Shown piece after piece: positions 1 through 8,975 of a stretch of 43,077 nt of DNA. The stretch is taken from NCBI GenBank assembly GCA_902541515.1, contig CACBRD010000006.1:1-43077 (forward strand), written 5' to 3'. Every line of letters begins with the position of its first letter. The first letter of the stretch is position 1. The DNA is from an uncultured Pelagibacteraceae bacterium. GTDB taxonomy: Bacteria; Pseudomonadota; Alphaproteobacteria; Pelagibacterales; Pelagibacteraceae. The notes under the pieces were generated by a model. That model saw nothing but the letters and a program-made list of their open reading frames with translations. It did no database searches and had not been told where the DNA came from. Both the position numbers and the translations under genes were made by a program.

Positions 1-1969
1 TTAAAAGTAATAAATTATTATCTGTTTTTAAGTCTCTTAGCTTGGCAGTAAATTTAGCAGGCTCATCAAACAATACTCTATTGTCACTTAAACTAGTGGT
101 AATTAACATATGAGGGTAGTCCATTTTTTTTATATTATTATAAGGAGCATAAGAAAATATATAATCAAAGTGATCTTTATTATCTTTGGCATTACCAAAC
201 TCATCAAATTCACCAACTGTTAATGGTAGAGAGTGATCAAGGTTAGTAGTTAAAGAGTCAACAAATGGAACCGCCATTATAATCCCTAAAAATAATTCTG
301 GAGATTGGTTTACCACTGCTCCCATTAATAATCCACCTGCAGATCCACCCATACCAATGATCTTACCAGCTGAAGAGTATTTCTTTTCAATTAAATATTT
401 AGCTGCGTAAATGTAATCCTCAAAAGTATTTTTTTTGTTTGTTAATTTTCCTTCTTTCCACCATTTCATACCTTTTTCCATTCCACCTCTAATATGGGCT
501 GTAGCCCAGATGATATCTCTATTGATCAAACTCAAACGTGTAGATGAAAAACTAGGGCTCATTGAATTTCCGTATGAACCATAACCGTACAATAAGACAT
601 TTGCAGTTCCATCAATCTTAGTTTTCTTATGTCTTGTTATTGTTAAAGGAACCATTCTTCCATCATGAGATTTATATTCAATTCTCTCTACAATATAATC
701 TTCTGAATTATGGCCTGATGGAATTTCTTGTTCTTTTACTAATTTTTTAGATTTATCTGAAAGATTATATGAATAAACTCTTGAAGGAGTTTTCGGCGAT
801 GAATATCCAAGGTAAATTTCGTCTGTGTTTCGATCTTTTTGTTTAAGAGAAATATTTGGTACGTATACTTTTTCATCTGAAAAAATTAATTCTTCCTCAA
901 AATTTGTTGATATATTTCTTATGAATAACTTATCTAATGCATCAGAAGTTTCTGATCGAATTATCCAATTTTTTAAAAACACACAACCACCAATTAAAAC
1001 CTCATTTTTTGAAGGCACAAAAGGTTTCCAATTTTGGTTCTCTAAGCTTGAAGAGATATCAATCTTAAAATCTTCAGCATCATTATTTGTATGATTGTAA
1101 AAATTGTTAGCCCAAGAATTTATAGAGTATAAAATTCCTCTTTGTCTTTTAATGATTAATTTTGGTTTTGGAGTTATTTCATCAACACCAAAGTAGTATT
1201 GCTCTGATGTGTTGTGATCAGAAGTTGTTATTAGATAATATTTTTCATCAGAGGTTAAGCTTATTCCAACTGTAAAAGCTTCACTTTTTTCTTCAAAAAC
1301 CAAATAATCCTCACTTAAATGGTCTCCAATTTTATGTCTATATATTTTTCGGGCACGATGATTTTCATCTAATTTTGAGTAAAAAATATATTTATCGTCT
1401 AGACTAAAAGTAATACTGCCAGATGTATCCATTATTTCTTTTGTGACCAACTTATTTGTTGAAATATCTCTTATGAAGATTTTGTAATACTCTGATCCTT
1501 TGGTATCCAGAGAATATGCAAGTAGCTTATCGTTATGGCTTACTTCTAAATCTCCCACTCCAAAATATTCAACGCCTAATTTTTCTTTTTCTTTATCTCC
1601 GTTCCAAATTTCTTCAACATTATCTGTATTAATTTTTTTACGGAGTTTGATAGAATAATTTCCTTCGGTTGTGGTTTTTGTCCAATAATCATAAGTATGA
1701 TCTCTAAAAGGAAGAGACTCATCATCTAATTTTATTCTTCCCTTTATTTCATCAAAGAGTTTTTTCTGTAAGTTTTTAGTATTTTTAAGATGATAGTCAG
1801 TATGATTGTTTTCTTCAATTAAGTATTTTTTTACTTCTGGATTTAATTTATTTTTGTCTTTTAAGACTTCAAGAATATCTTTTTGATGTATCCAGCTGTA
1901 ATTATCTTCCCAACTCGTGTTGTGACAAGATTTTATTTCCAGTTTTTTTCTAAGTTGTGGTACCTTCAT
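1..1969 (-). CDS. ptrB: Oligopeptidase B / prolyl oligopeptidase family S9 serine protease, C-terminus truncated by window start
   Basis: Open reverse frame from ATG at 1969 to the window edge (absent from the track because no stop is in the window). Reads MKVPQLRKKLEIKSCHNTSWEDNYSWI...; contains GYGSYG, HIRGGMEKGMKWW and the GGSAGGLLMG nucleophile motif typical of S9A oligopeptidase B. Confidence 0.93.
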   Translation of the reverse strand, partial: MKVPQLRKKLEIKSCHNTSWEDNYSWIHQKDILEVLKDKNKLNPEVKKYLIEENNHTDYHLKNTKNLQKKLFDEIKGRIKLDDESLPFRDHTYDYWTKTTTEGNYSIKLRKKINTDNVEEIWNGDKEKEKLGVEYFGVGDLEVSHNDKLLAYSLDTKGSEYYKIFIRDISTNKLVTKEIMDTSGSITFSLDDKYIFYSKLDENHRARKIYRHKIGDHLSEDYLVFEEKSEAFTVGISLTSDEKYYLITTSDHNTSEQYYFGVDEITPKPKLIIKRQRGILYSINSWANNFYNHTNNDAEDFKIDISSSLENQNWKPFVPSKNEVLIGGCVFLKNWIIRSETSDALDKLFIRNISTNFEEELIFSDEKVYVPNISLKQKDRNTDEIYLGYSSPKTPSRVYSYNLSDKSKKLVKEQEIPSGHNSEDYIVERIEYKSHDGRMVPLTITRHKKTKIDGTANVLLYGYGSYGNSMSPSFSSTRLSLINRDIIWATAHIRGGMEKGMKWWKEGKLTNKKNTFEDYIYAAKYLIEKKYSSAGKIIGMGGSAGGLLMGAVVNQSPELFLGIIMAVPFVDSLTTNLDHSLPLTVGEFDEFGNAKDNKDHFDYIFSYAPYNNIKKMDYPHMLITTSLSDNRVLFDEPAKFTAKLRDLKTDNNLLLL

Positions 1970-1985
1970 AAAAAAGAAGAACTAT

Positions 1986-2489
1986 ATGAATATCATAATT
2001 TATACATTAGTCATTTTGACTATTTTATACTTTCTATTGAAATTTATAACTAAGATTTCCTCAAAAAAAATATCAAAAGGTCTAAGGATTTTATTAATAC
2101 TTGGATTTATTGTATTAGCAATTTTATTTGCCATCGGTGGGCGTTTTTTATTAACTCTGCCTTTTACATTAGCTAGTCTTGCATTATTAAAATTAAAAGG
2201 TCTATCTATTTTTCAATTAATATCGCTTTATAGATTAATTCAAACATTGAGAAGATCAGGAAGATTTTCTTTTAATCAATCGAACCTAAATAACTCATCT
2301 TCAATTTCAGTAACTGAAGCATATAAAATATTAAATTTAGATGTGAATAAAAAAATTACAAAAGAAGATGTAAATAAAGCTTATGTTAAAATACAAAAAA
2401 AAATCCATCCGGATATTTCACCAGAGACAGCTAGGTTGTCCTCAATAGTAAATGAAGCAAAAGATATAGTTTTGAACGATATTTCTTAA
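1986..2489 (+). CDS. Membrane-anchored J-domain (DnaJ-like) protein
   Basis: N-terminal hydrophobic helices, then C-terminal SVTEAYKILNLDVNK...VNKAYVKIQKKIHPDISPETARLSSIVNEAKDIVL with the HPD motif. Confidence 0.8.
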   Translation: MNIIIYTLVILTILYFLLKFITKISSKKISKGLRILLILGFIVLAILFAIGGRFLLTLPFTLASLALLKLKGLSIFQLISLYRLIQTLRRSGRFSFNQSNLNNSSSISVTEAYKILNLDVNKKITKEDVNKAYVKIQKKIHPDISPETARLSSIVNEAKDIVLNDIS

Positions 2490-3448
2490 TTTAGAATCTC
2501 TAAAGCTTTATTAAATATTTTCTGTGGATTTATTCTATCTTTTCCAGAGGTATGATGCTTGACAGTTTCCTCACCATCTGGAATTACAGGGAACATTTTA
2601 GTATTATAATTCCCGTAAATAATTGGAGTATCAACCATCAAAGTTATCGTTTTAGTCCCCAATGCCGCAGATAAGTGACTAAAACTTGAGTCATTACAAA
2701 TAGACAAATTGCAGTTTTTTATGATCGGCAAAATTTCTTTAATCGATAAATCATCCAAAGGTAAACATGCGTCTTTAAATTTAGACTGAAGTATTTCATT
2801 AAGAATAATTTGCTCATCACTATTTTTACCAGTGGCAAGATAAAACTTACATTTTTTTTTTTTTGAAATTTTTTCCATAAAATTAATAAATATTCTTGAG
2901 GGAACTCTTTTCGTTGGGCCTGAGCCACCAATTCCTAAGAGTATATTAATTTTATTTCTATCAATGTTAAATTTTTCAAATGATTTTGAAATAGTTTCAT
3001 CATCAATATGTATTTCAGGATCTTCAATTTCTTTAATATTTAATTTATCTTTTAAAAATTTTTTTGGCGTATTGATAATGTGCTGGTCAGTTTTACTAAA
3101 TAATGGATACTGATAAATTTCAGTTATTCCTGATAATTTTGCTATTATATTAAATCTAAGAGAAGAATTAAAAATGAAAATTTTATCAAAACTTTGTTTT
3201 TTTAATTCTTTGATTAAATTTAAAGTTCCAAAAAAACCACCATGTTTATTACTTAATTTTTTATCTCTTTCTAAGATAAGAATTTTATCAATGTAATTAG
3301 TTTGATGTAAGAACTCTGTCGCTTTCGAATTCTCTCTTACCAGGAGACTTACTGGTGAATTGTATTTTTTTGATATTGCCTTAATAAAGGGTAAAAAGAT
3401 TACTGTATCGCCAATACCCATTCTATTTTGGACAGCTAGTATTTTCAT
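2486..3448 (-). CDS. Glycosyltransferase family 9 (ADP-heptose:LPS heptosyltransferase-like)
   Basis: MKILAVQNRMGIGDTVIFLPFIKAI N-terminus, LLGIGGSGPTKRVP and CNDSSFSHLSAALGTKTITLM, typical of the GT9 fold. Confidence 0.83.
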   Translation of the reverse strand: MKILAVQNRMGIGDTVIFLPFIKAISKKYNSPVSLLVRENSKATEFLHQTNYIDKILILERDKKLSNKHGGFFGTLNLIKELKKQSFDKIFIFNSSLRFNIIAKLSGITEIYQYPLFSKTDQHIINTPKKFLKDKLNIKEIEDPEIHIDDETISKSFEKFNIDRNKINILLGIGGSGPTKRVPSRIFINFMEKISKKKKCKFYLATGKNSDEQIILNEILQSKFKDACLPLDDLSIKEILPIIKNCNLSICNDSSFSHLSAALGTKTITLMVDTPIIYGNYNTKMFPVIPDGEETVKHHTSGKDRINPQKIFNKALEILN

Positions 3449-3498
3449 ATTCGATTTATAAACTTTACTAATATTTATATTTTATATAAATTTTTATT

Positions 3499-4383
3499 AT
3501 GACAAAAATAAGTGGGATATATGCAGCTTCGATGTCAGTTCTGAACTCTGATTTGAGCTTAAATATTGAAAAAACTATATCACATGCAGAAAATTTAATT
3601 GACCAAGGTTGTCATGGCACTGCAATATTTGGAAGCACTGGCCAAGCGCAATTAATTCCTATAGTTGAAAAGATTAAATTACTAAATCACCTTTCAGAAA
3701 GTAAATACAAAGAAAAACATTTAATCGGAACAGGATTAAATTCTTTAAATGAAACAATTAATTTAATGAAAATTTCAGTTTCTCTAAACTTTAAAAAATT
3801 TTTAATCATGCCACCAGCTTATTATAAATATCAAGACAAGGATGTAATAAACTTTTACACAAAAATCATTGATGCAGTACCAGAGTCTAAAATTATACTT
3901 TATAATTTTGAAAAATTGTGTGGATATAAATTTAGTATTGAATGTGTGGAAAAATTGGTTCACAAATTTCCTGATCAAATTGTAGGTGTGAAGGATAGTT
4001 CTTACAATTTATTTGAAAAGCTAAAGTTGGAAAATTTTTCAGTTATGCCGGGTTCAGAGTCAAAATTACTTAAAGGATTAGAAAGTGGTTGTTCAGGAAT
4101 TATTACTGCAACTTGCAATGCTACATCTCAATTAGCTCGAAAAGTTTACGATGATTTTAAAGAAAAGAAAGATCATTCTTTAAACCAAAAATTAGTTAAT
4201 GTCAGAAATACTTTTGAAAAATATAATTTAATTTCAGCTCTTCATACTTTGTTTTCAAAAGAGAACAAAATTTATGGAAATCTATTACCACCTTTAAGTT
4301 TACTTAGCGAAGTTGATGAGAGAAATCTTTTGCAGAGTTTAAAAGATTTAAATTTTGAAACAAAATCACAATTGGCTGCTTGA
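3499..4383 (+). CDS. Dihydrodipicolinate synthase/N-acetylneuraminate lyase family aldolase (non-canonical)
   Basis: GIYAASMSVLNSDLSLN, GTAIFGSTGQ, ILYNFEKL and GVKDSS (Schiff-base Lys) match the DapA/NAL superfamily layout. Confidence 0.85.
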   Translation: MTKISGIYAASMSVLNSDLSLNIEKTISHAENLIDQGCHGTAIFGSTGQAQLIPIVEKIKLLNHLSESKYKEKHLIGTGLNSLNETINLMKISVSLNFKKFLIMPPAYYKYQDKDVINFYTKIIDAVPESKIILYNFEKLCGYKFSIECVEKLVHKFPDQIVGVKDSSYNLFEKLKLENFSVMPGSESKLLKGLESGCSGIITATCNATSQLARKVYDDFKEKKDHSLNQKLVNVRNTFEKYNLISALHTLFSKENKIYGNLLPPLSLLSEVDERNLLQSLKDLNFETKSQLAA

Positions 4384-4384
4384 G

Positions 4385-5572
4385 ATGTATTTAGCGAGAT
4401 TTCTTAATAAAGTATTTAAAAAAGGAGGGTTTATCCTGACCGACGCTGACTCCAAGGATTATATTATTGGTCAGCCAACTGACGATCCTATTAAATTAAA
4501 AATTCTAAATAAGAAACTTCATTATAAATTACTATTCCATCCAGATCTTTACTTCGGGGAGGCATATACAAATGGAGATATTGTTATCGAAAATGGATCT
4601 CTTACAGATTTTTTAGATCTAGCATTGATGAACATCGGAAGAAACGAGTTAAACATTTTTAGTTATCTTTTAAATAAACTAAGGGGGTCTTACCGATATC
4701 TTACCAATTTTAACTTTATCAAAAAATCTAAAATGAATGTTTCACATCATTATGATATCAAAGATGATCTCTATGATTTGTTTTTAGATCCTAAAAGACA
4801 ATATTCATGTGCTTATTTTAAAAATGAAAATGATAGTCTTGAAACGGCACAGAATAATAAGATTCAACATATAATTAAAAAATTAAATATTAAACCTGAC
4901 CAAAAAGTTTTAGACATAGGATGTGGCTGGGGATCATTAGCAATTGATATTGCTAAAAATGCTAAATGTGAAGTTACAGGAATAACCCTATCAGAAAATC
5001 AACTAAACTATTGTAATCAAAAAGCAAAAGAAATGAATTTACAGAACCAAGTAAAATTTAAACTGATGGATTATAGAGAGCTGGATGAGAAATTTGATAG
5101 AATAGTGAGTGTTGGCATGTTCGAGCACGTTGGAAGGAAATTTTATAAAAAGTTTTTTAAACAAATTGAAAAATTGTTGAAAGATGATGGTGTTTCGTTA
5201 ATTCACACTATTGGGTCTGTTAACCCACCAAGAGATCCTCATCCTTGGATTACAAAATATATTTTTCCTGGTGGTTATACCCCAAGCTTAAGTGAAGTAA
5301 CGAATCCTATTGAAAAAGCTGGCTTAATTGTAACCGACATTGAAGTTTTAAGACTTCATTATGCTCATACTTTAAGACACTGGAAAGAAAACTGTTTAAA
5401 AAATAAAGATAAAATAATCCAAATGTTCGATGAAAAATTTTTTAGAATGTGGGAGTTTTATCTCGCTGGTTGTGAAATGGCATTTAAGTGGGGTGATCAA
5501 GTTGTTTATCAATTTCAACTCACTAAAAATTATAGATCAACCCCTGTGACTAGAGACTATATTTATCAATAA
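4385..5572 (+). CDS. cfa: Cyclopropane-fatty-acyl-phospholipid synthase family SAM methyltransferase
   Basis: MNVSHHYDIKDDLYDLFLDPKRQYSCAYF, VLDIGCGWGSLAIDIA, GITLSENQLNYC, HTIGSVNPPRDPHPWITKYIFPGGYTPSL are Cfa signatures. The track start is 4355; ATG at 4385, just after the upstream stop, is more likely. Confidence 0.92.
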   Translation: MYLARFLNKVFKKGGFILTDADSKDYIIGQPTDDPIKLKILNKKLHYKLLFHPDLYFGEAYTNGDIVIENGSLTDFLDLALMNIGRNELNIFSYLLNKLRGSYRYLTNFNFIKKSKMNVSHHYDIKDDLYDLFLDPKRQYSCAYFKNENDSLETAQNNKIQHIIKKLNIKPDQKVLDIGCGWGSLAIDIAKNAKCEVTGITLSENQLNYCNQKAKEMNLQNQVKFKLMDYRELDEKFDRIVSVGMFEHVGRKFYKKFFKQIEKLLKDDGVSLIHTIGSVNPPRDPHPWITKYIFPGGYTPSLSEVTNPIEKAGLIVTDIEVLRLHYAHTLRHWKENCLKNKDKIIQMFDEKFFRMWEFYLAGCEMAFKWGDQVVYQFQLTKNYRSTPVTRDYIYQ

Positions 5573-5601
5573 ATTATTGATAGAATCATTTCTTCTCAGA
5601 A

Positions 5602-6798
5602 ATGAAAAAAAAACAAAAAAAATCAAAAAAAAAAAGAAAAGTATTAAAAAAAGCCAAATCTCATAAGTTTCGAAGAAAAAGTAAAAAAACTAAAAGGGTT
5701 GTTAAAAGATTCAAAAAAAAAAGAATTATCAAAAAAAGGAAAAATAAGGTTAAAAAATTAAAAAAAACTAATTATTTAAAACAAATTAAAAAAACCCAAA
5801 ACGAAAGTATAGTTTTAAAATTAGTTAAATTACAGCTATCCCTGAAACCTCAATTCAATTTTAAATTTAATTTTAGTTTAGAAAAACATATTCAAGGATT
5901 TTTTGATAAAATTTCAGAGACAATTTCAAGTTATAAAGTTTTAAAACGTGATGAAAGAAGAAGAATTAAGATAGAAAAAATTGAAAGAGAGAGGGCAGAA
6001 AAAATTGAGTTGGCTAAACAAAAAGAGGAAGAGCAAGCTCTTAGGGTTAAACTAAAAGAACAAACACTTAAAGAAGAAGCTAGATTAGAAAAACAACGAG
6101 TAAAAGATATAAAATTATTCCTAAGAAAAGAGCAAGCACTTTTGAGAATTGAGCAAGCTGAAAAACAAAAACAGTTTTTAAAACAATTAAGACTAGATAA
6201 ACAAATTGAAAAATTCAGAATTAGAGAAGTCAAGGAACTAGAAAAACTTGAGAAAATTTCTTTAAAAGAAAAAAGAGAAGACTATGCAGGTTTACAACAA
6301 AGAATTGATAAACTTAAGGAAAAATATCGATTACTTCGAGATCAAAAAATTAAAGAAAGGGTTGAAGCATTAGGGGTTAAACTTCAAGGTGATGAAGATA
6401 GAGAAACCTTATTAGAAAAAGAAAAAGAATATACTTTAGCAAGACAAAAAATTGAATTTGCATTAGAAAGTTTTTACAGAAGTGCAAGTAGCCTAGTATT
6501 TCAGTTAAATAAAAGACATATCACCCGCGACATGTCTATTTTTCGTTGTATAGACAGAAGATTTGAAACTGGTGAAGTTTTTATTAAATGGGATGAGTCA
6601 CAAGATGATGACTGGTTATTATTAATTTATATTAAAAATAATTCTCCAGATGAAGGAATTGTTATTGAAGATAAAACTAATCCTGAAAAAAATCTTTCTC
6701 ATGAGTTTAGAAATGTAGATATTTTCAAAGCGTCAGATACAATGGTAGACTCTTTAACGCAACTCATTGCAAGGAAAAGAGCCAAAAATAACAATTAA
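5602..6798 (+). CDS. Lys/Arg-rich coiled-coil protein with acidic C-terminal domain, function unknown
   Basis: 398-aa ORF: first about 55 aa almost entirely K/R, middle charged heptad-like E/K/R helix, then a mixed C-terminal domain (LESFYRSASSLVFQLNKRHITRDMSIFRCIDRRFETGEVFIKWDESQDDDWLLLIYIKN...). Confidence 0.8.
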   Translation: MKKKQKKSKKKRKVLKKAKSHKFRRKSKKTKRVVKRFKKKRIIKKRKNKVKKLKKTNYLKQIKKTQNESIVLKLVKLQLSLKPQFNFKFNFSLEKHIQGFFDKISETISSYKVLKRDERRRIKIEKIERERAEKIELAKQKEEEQALRVKLKEQTLKEEARLEKQRVKDIKLFLRKEQALLRIEQAEKQKQFLKQLRLDKQIEKFRIREVKELEKLEKISLKEKREDYAGLQQRIDKLKEKYRLLRDQKIKERVEALGVKLQGDEDRETLLEKEKEYTLARQKIEFALESFYRSASSLVFQLNKRHITRDMSIFRCIDRRFETGEVFIKWDESQDDDWLLLIYIKNNSPDEGIVIEDKTNPEKNLSHEFRNVDIFKASDTMVDSLTQLIARKRAKNNN

Positions 6799-6828
6799 AC
6801 ATTTATATTAAATTAGGTATTATCTGTA

Positions 6829-7122
6829 ATGATTTTAGGATCTGCCTTTCTAATAATTTTATATTTAATTTTCAGATACATTATTGCGTGGATCACATAT
6901 TTTAATAATTTGGACCCAAGACTTGGTGATAGTACATGGCGGTTTACGTATGATTATCCAGTAGTTGGTGAGAGAGATATCTCTGATTTGGATGATAAGG
7001 ACTTTGTTAGATTAAGAAGAAAAAAGAATAAAATTATTTTATTAATGTACTCAATAGTCTTAGTGATGTTTGTATCTTCTATGTCTCTATTAAGTAAATT
7101 TTTATTATTTTTTACAAGTTAG
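6829..7122 (+). CDS. Small membrane protein, function unknown
   Basis: 97-aa ORF with hydrophobic segments at both ends and a polar middle (PRLGDSTWRFTYDYPVVGERDISDLDDKDFVRLRRKKNK). Confidence 0.65.
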   Translation: MILGSAFLIILYLIFRYIIAWITYFNNLDPRLGDSTWRFTYDYPVVGERDISDLDDKDFVRLRRKKNKIILLMYSIVLVMFVSSMSLLSKFLLFFTS

Positions 7123-7468
7123 ATTTTTTAAGTTGCTTTTTATTTTTTAAGTAAAGAAAAAAAGCTAGTATTTCATATACAATTGAAAATATATTAAAGA
7201 TGATTGGTAACTTAAAAAATTTATAAAGAAATTTATATTTTGGCATTTTTTTCCATAATAATAAAAAAGCTTCCGCACCTCCAATAACTTTTTCACCATC
7301 TTTGACATGTAGTCTTCTCAAAAGTTGTTTACTATCTTTAGAGGTTTCTTGTTCTGCTAATTCATTATCTGTAATATCAACCCAATCAATTTCCTCTATT
7401 TCTTCCTTCTTATAGAGATCAATTTCTGCCTTACAAATTTTACAAGAATTATTAAAATAAACTTTCAT
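7112..7468 (-). CDS. DCC/DUF393 family thiol-disulfide oxidoreductase-like protein
   Basis: N-terminal MKVYFNNSCKICKAEIDLYKK (CxxC), DITDNE and RLHVKDGEKVIGGAEAFLLLWKKMPKYKFLYKFFKLP, characteristic of DUF393. Confidence 0.87.
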   Translation of the reverse strand: MKVYFNNSCKICKAEIDLYKKEEIEEIDWVDITDNELAEQETSKDSKQLLRRLHVKDGEKVIGGAEAFLLLWKKMPKYKFLYKFFKLPIIFNIFSIVYEILAFFLYLKNKKQLKKSNL

Positions 7469-7553
7469 AATTAGATGTTTTATTACTAATTTGTCCCATA
7501 TATGTACATGCGTAAAATACTCTAGTTGAAAAATCTTTGAAACAATCTATTTA

Positions 7554-8975
7554 ATGTCTTCTATGAGTAATTTCTTTGAAAAATCTGACCTATCAAGAAG
7601 TGAGGCTGAAAATATTATCTCGGATACTCTTCAAAAATGTGATGATGGTGAGTTGTACTTAGAAAATTCTAAATCTGAGTCAATTTTACTAGATGATAAT
7701 AAGATAAAAAATTCTAGTTATAATTCAGATTTAGGATTTGGGTTTAGAGCTATCTCTGATGAAGTAGTTGCTTATTCTCACTCTAATGAAATTTCAAAAA
7801 ACTCCTTAAAGCAATCTTCAGAAAATTTAAAATCGACACTTAAATCTGTCAAAGGTACCTATAATCATGAAATTCCTAAATCTAATAAAAAATATTATGA
7901 GAACATCAACCCCATTGAACAAAAATCTCTTAATGAAAAAATTAAAATACTTAATGAAGTAAATAATTATTTGCGTTCAAAAGATGACAACATTAAACAA
8001 GTAACTGCTAATTTTTTGGGAGAACAAAAATCGGTTGAAATAATTAGATCTGGTGGAGAAACTTTAACTGATGTTCGTCCTTTAATAAGATTCAATGTAT
8101 CCGTTATGCTTGAGAAAAATGGGAGAAAAGAGACGGGTGTGTATGGTGTTGGGGGAAGACAATCTTATGACTCTTATTTAAAAGATGATAACTGGAAAAG
8201 CGTTTGTGATGAGGCTTTGAGAATAGCTTCGGTAAATTTAGAAAGTAAACCTGCACCAGCTGGTGAAATGAAAGTTGTGCTAGGACCTGGTTGGCCGGCA
8301 ATATTAATTCATGAGGCTGTTGGTCATGGTTTAGAAGGGGATTTTAACAGAAAAAAAACCTCAGCTTTTCATAATTTAATGGGCCAAAAAGTTGCAAGTG
8401 AGGGAGTTACAATTGTTGATGATGGCACTATTGATAACAGAAGAGGTAGTCTTACGATTGATGATGAGGGAACCCCGACAGAAAAAACTGTTTTAATTGA
8501 GAATGGGATTTTAAAAAATTTTATGCAAGATCGTCTAAACGCTCGTTTAATGAAAACCAAATCTACTGGTAGTGGAAGAAGAGAAAACTATAGACATATT
8601 GTTCTTCCAAGAATGAGAAATACGATGATGCTGAGTGGTAATCAGACTCAAGATGAGATGATTAAAGCTGTCGACAAAGGTATTTTTGCTGTGAGTTTTG
8701 GTGGCGGACAGGTTGATATTACCTCTGGAAAATTTGTATTCAATTGTACTGAAGCTTATGAGATTGTTAATGGTAAAATTGGATCTCCAATTAAAGGTGC
8801 GACTCTTATTGGAGATGGCCCTTCAATTTTAAAAGAAGTTTCTATGGTTGGGAATGACATGATGATGGATCCTGGTATTGGAACATGTGGAAAAGCTGGC
8901 CAAGGTGTTCCCGTAGGCGTTGCTCAACCATCTATACTAATTAACAAGATGACTGTTGGCGGCACAAAACTTTAA
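7554..8975 (+). CDS. tldD: Metalloprotease TldD
   Basis: ILIHEAVGHGLEGDFNRKKTSAF (HExxxH), TIDDEGTPTEKTVLIENGILKNFMQDRLNARLM, GTCGKAGQGVPVGVAQPS. Confidence 0.96.
   Translation: MSSMSNFFEKSDLSRSEAENIISDTLQKCDDGELYLENSKSESILLDDNKIKNSSYNSDLGFGFRAISDEVVAYSHSNEISKNSLKQSSENLKSTLKSVKGTYNHEIPKSNKKYYENINPIEQKSLNEKIKILNEVNNYLRSKDDNIKQVTANFLGEQKSVEIIRSGGETLTDVRPLIRFNVSVMLEKNGRKETGVYGVGGRQSYDSYLKDDNWKSVCDEALRIASVNLESKPAPAGEMKVVLGPGWPAILIHEAVGHGLEGDFNRKKTSAFHNLMGQKVASEGVTIVDDGTIDNRRGSLTIDDEGTPTEKTVLIENGILKNFMQDRLNARLMKTKSTGSGRRENYRHIVLPRMRNTMMLSGNQTQDEMIKAVDKGIFAVSFGGGQVDITSGKFVFNCTEAYEIVNGKIGSPIKGATLIGDGPSILKEVSMVGNDMMMDPGIGTCGKAGQGVPVGVAQPSILINKMTVGGTKL

Noticed and set aside
825-1094. 89-aa + strand ORF
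   Set aside because: Lies wholly antisense within the oligopeptidase B coding frame; no recognisable motif.
2719-2931. 70-aa minus-strand ORF
   Set aside because: Same-strand alternative frame inside the GT9 gene; kept only as context for the A13 tract.
5931-6233. 100-aa minus-strand ORF
   Set aside because: Antisense shadow of the Lys/Glu-rich coiled-coil; its Ser/Phe/Leu-rich composition is the expected mirror of K/E codons.
8104-8560. Minus-strand ORFs 8104-8301 and 8369-8560
   Set aside because: Antisense inside tldD, with no family resemblance.
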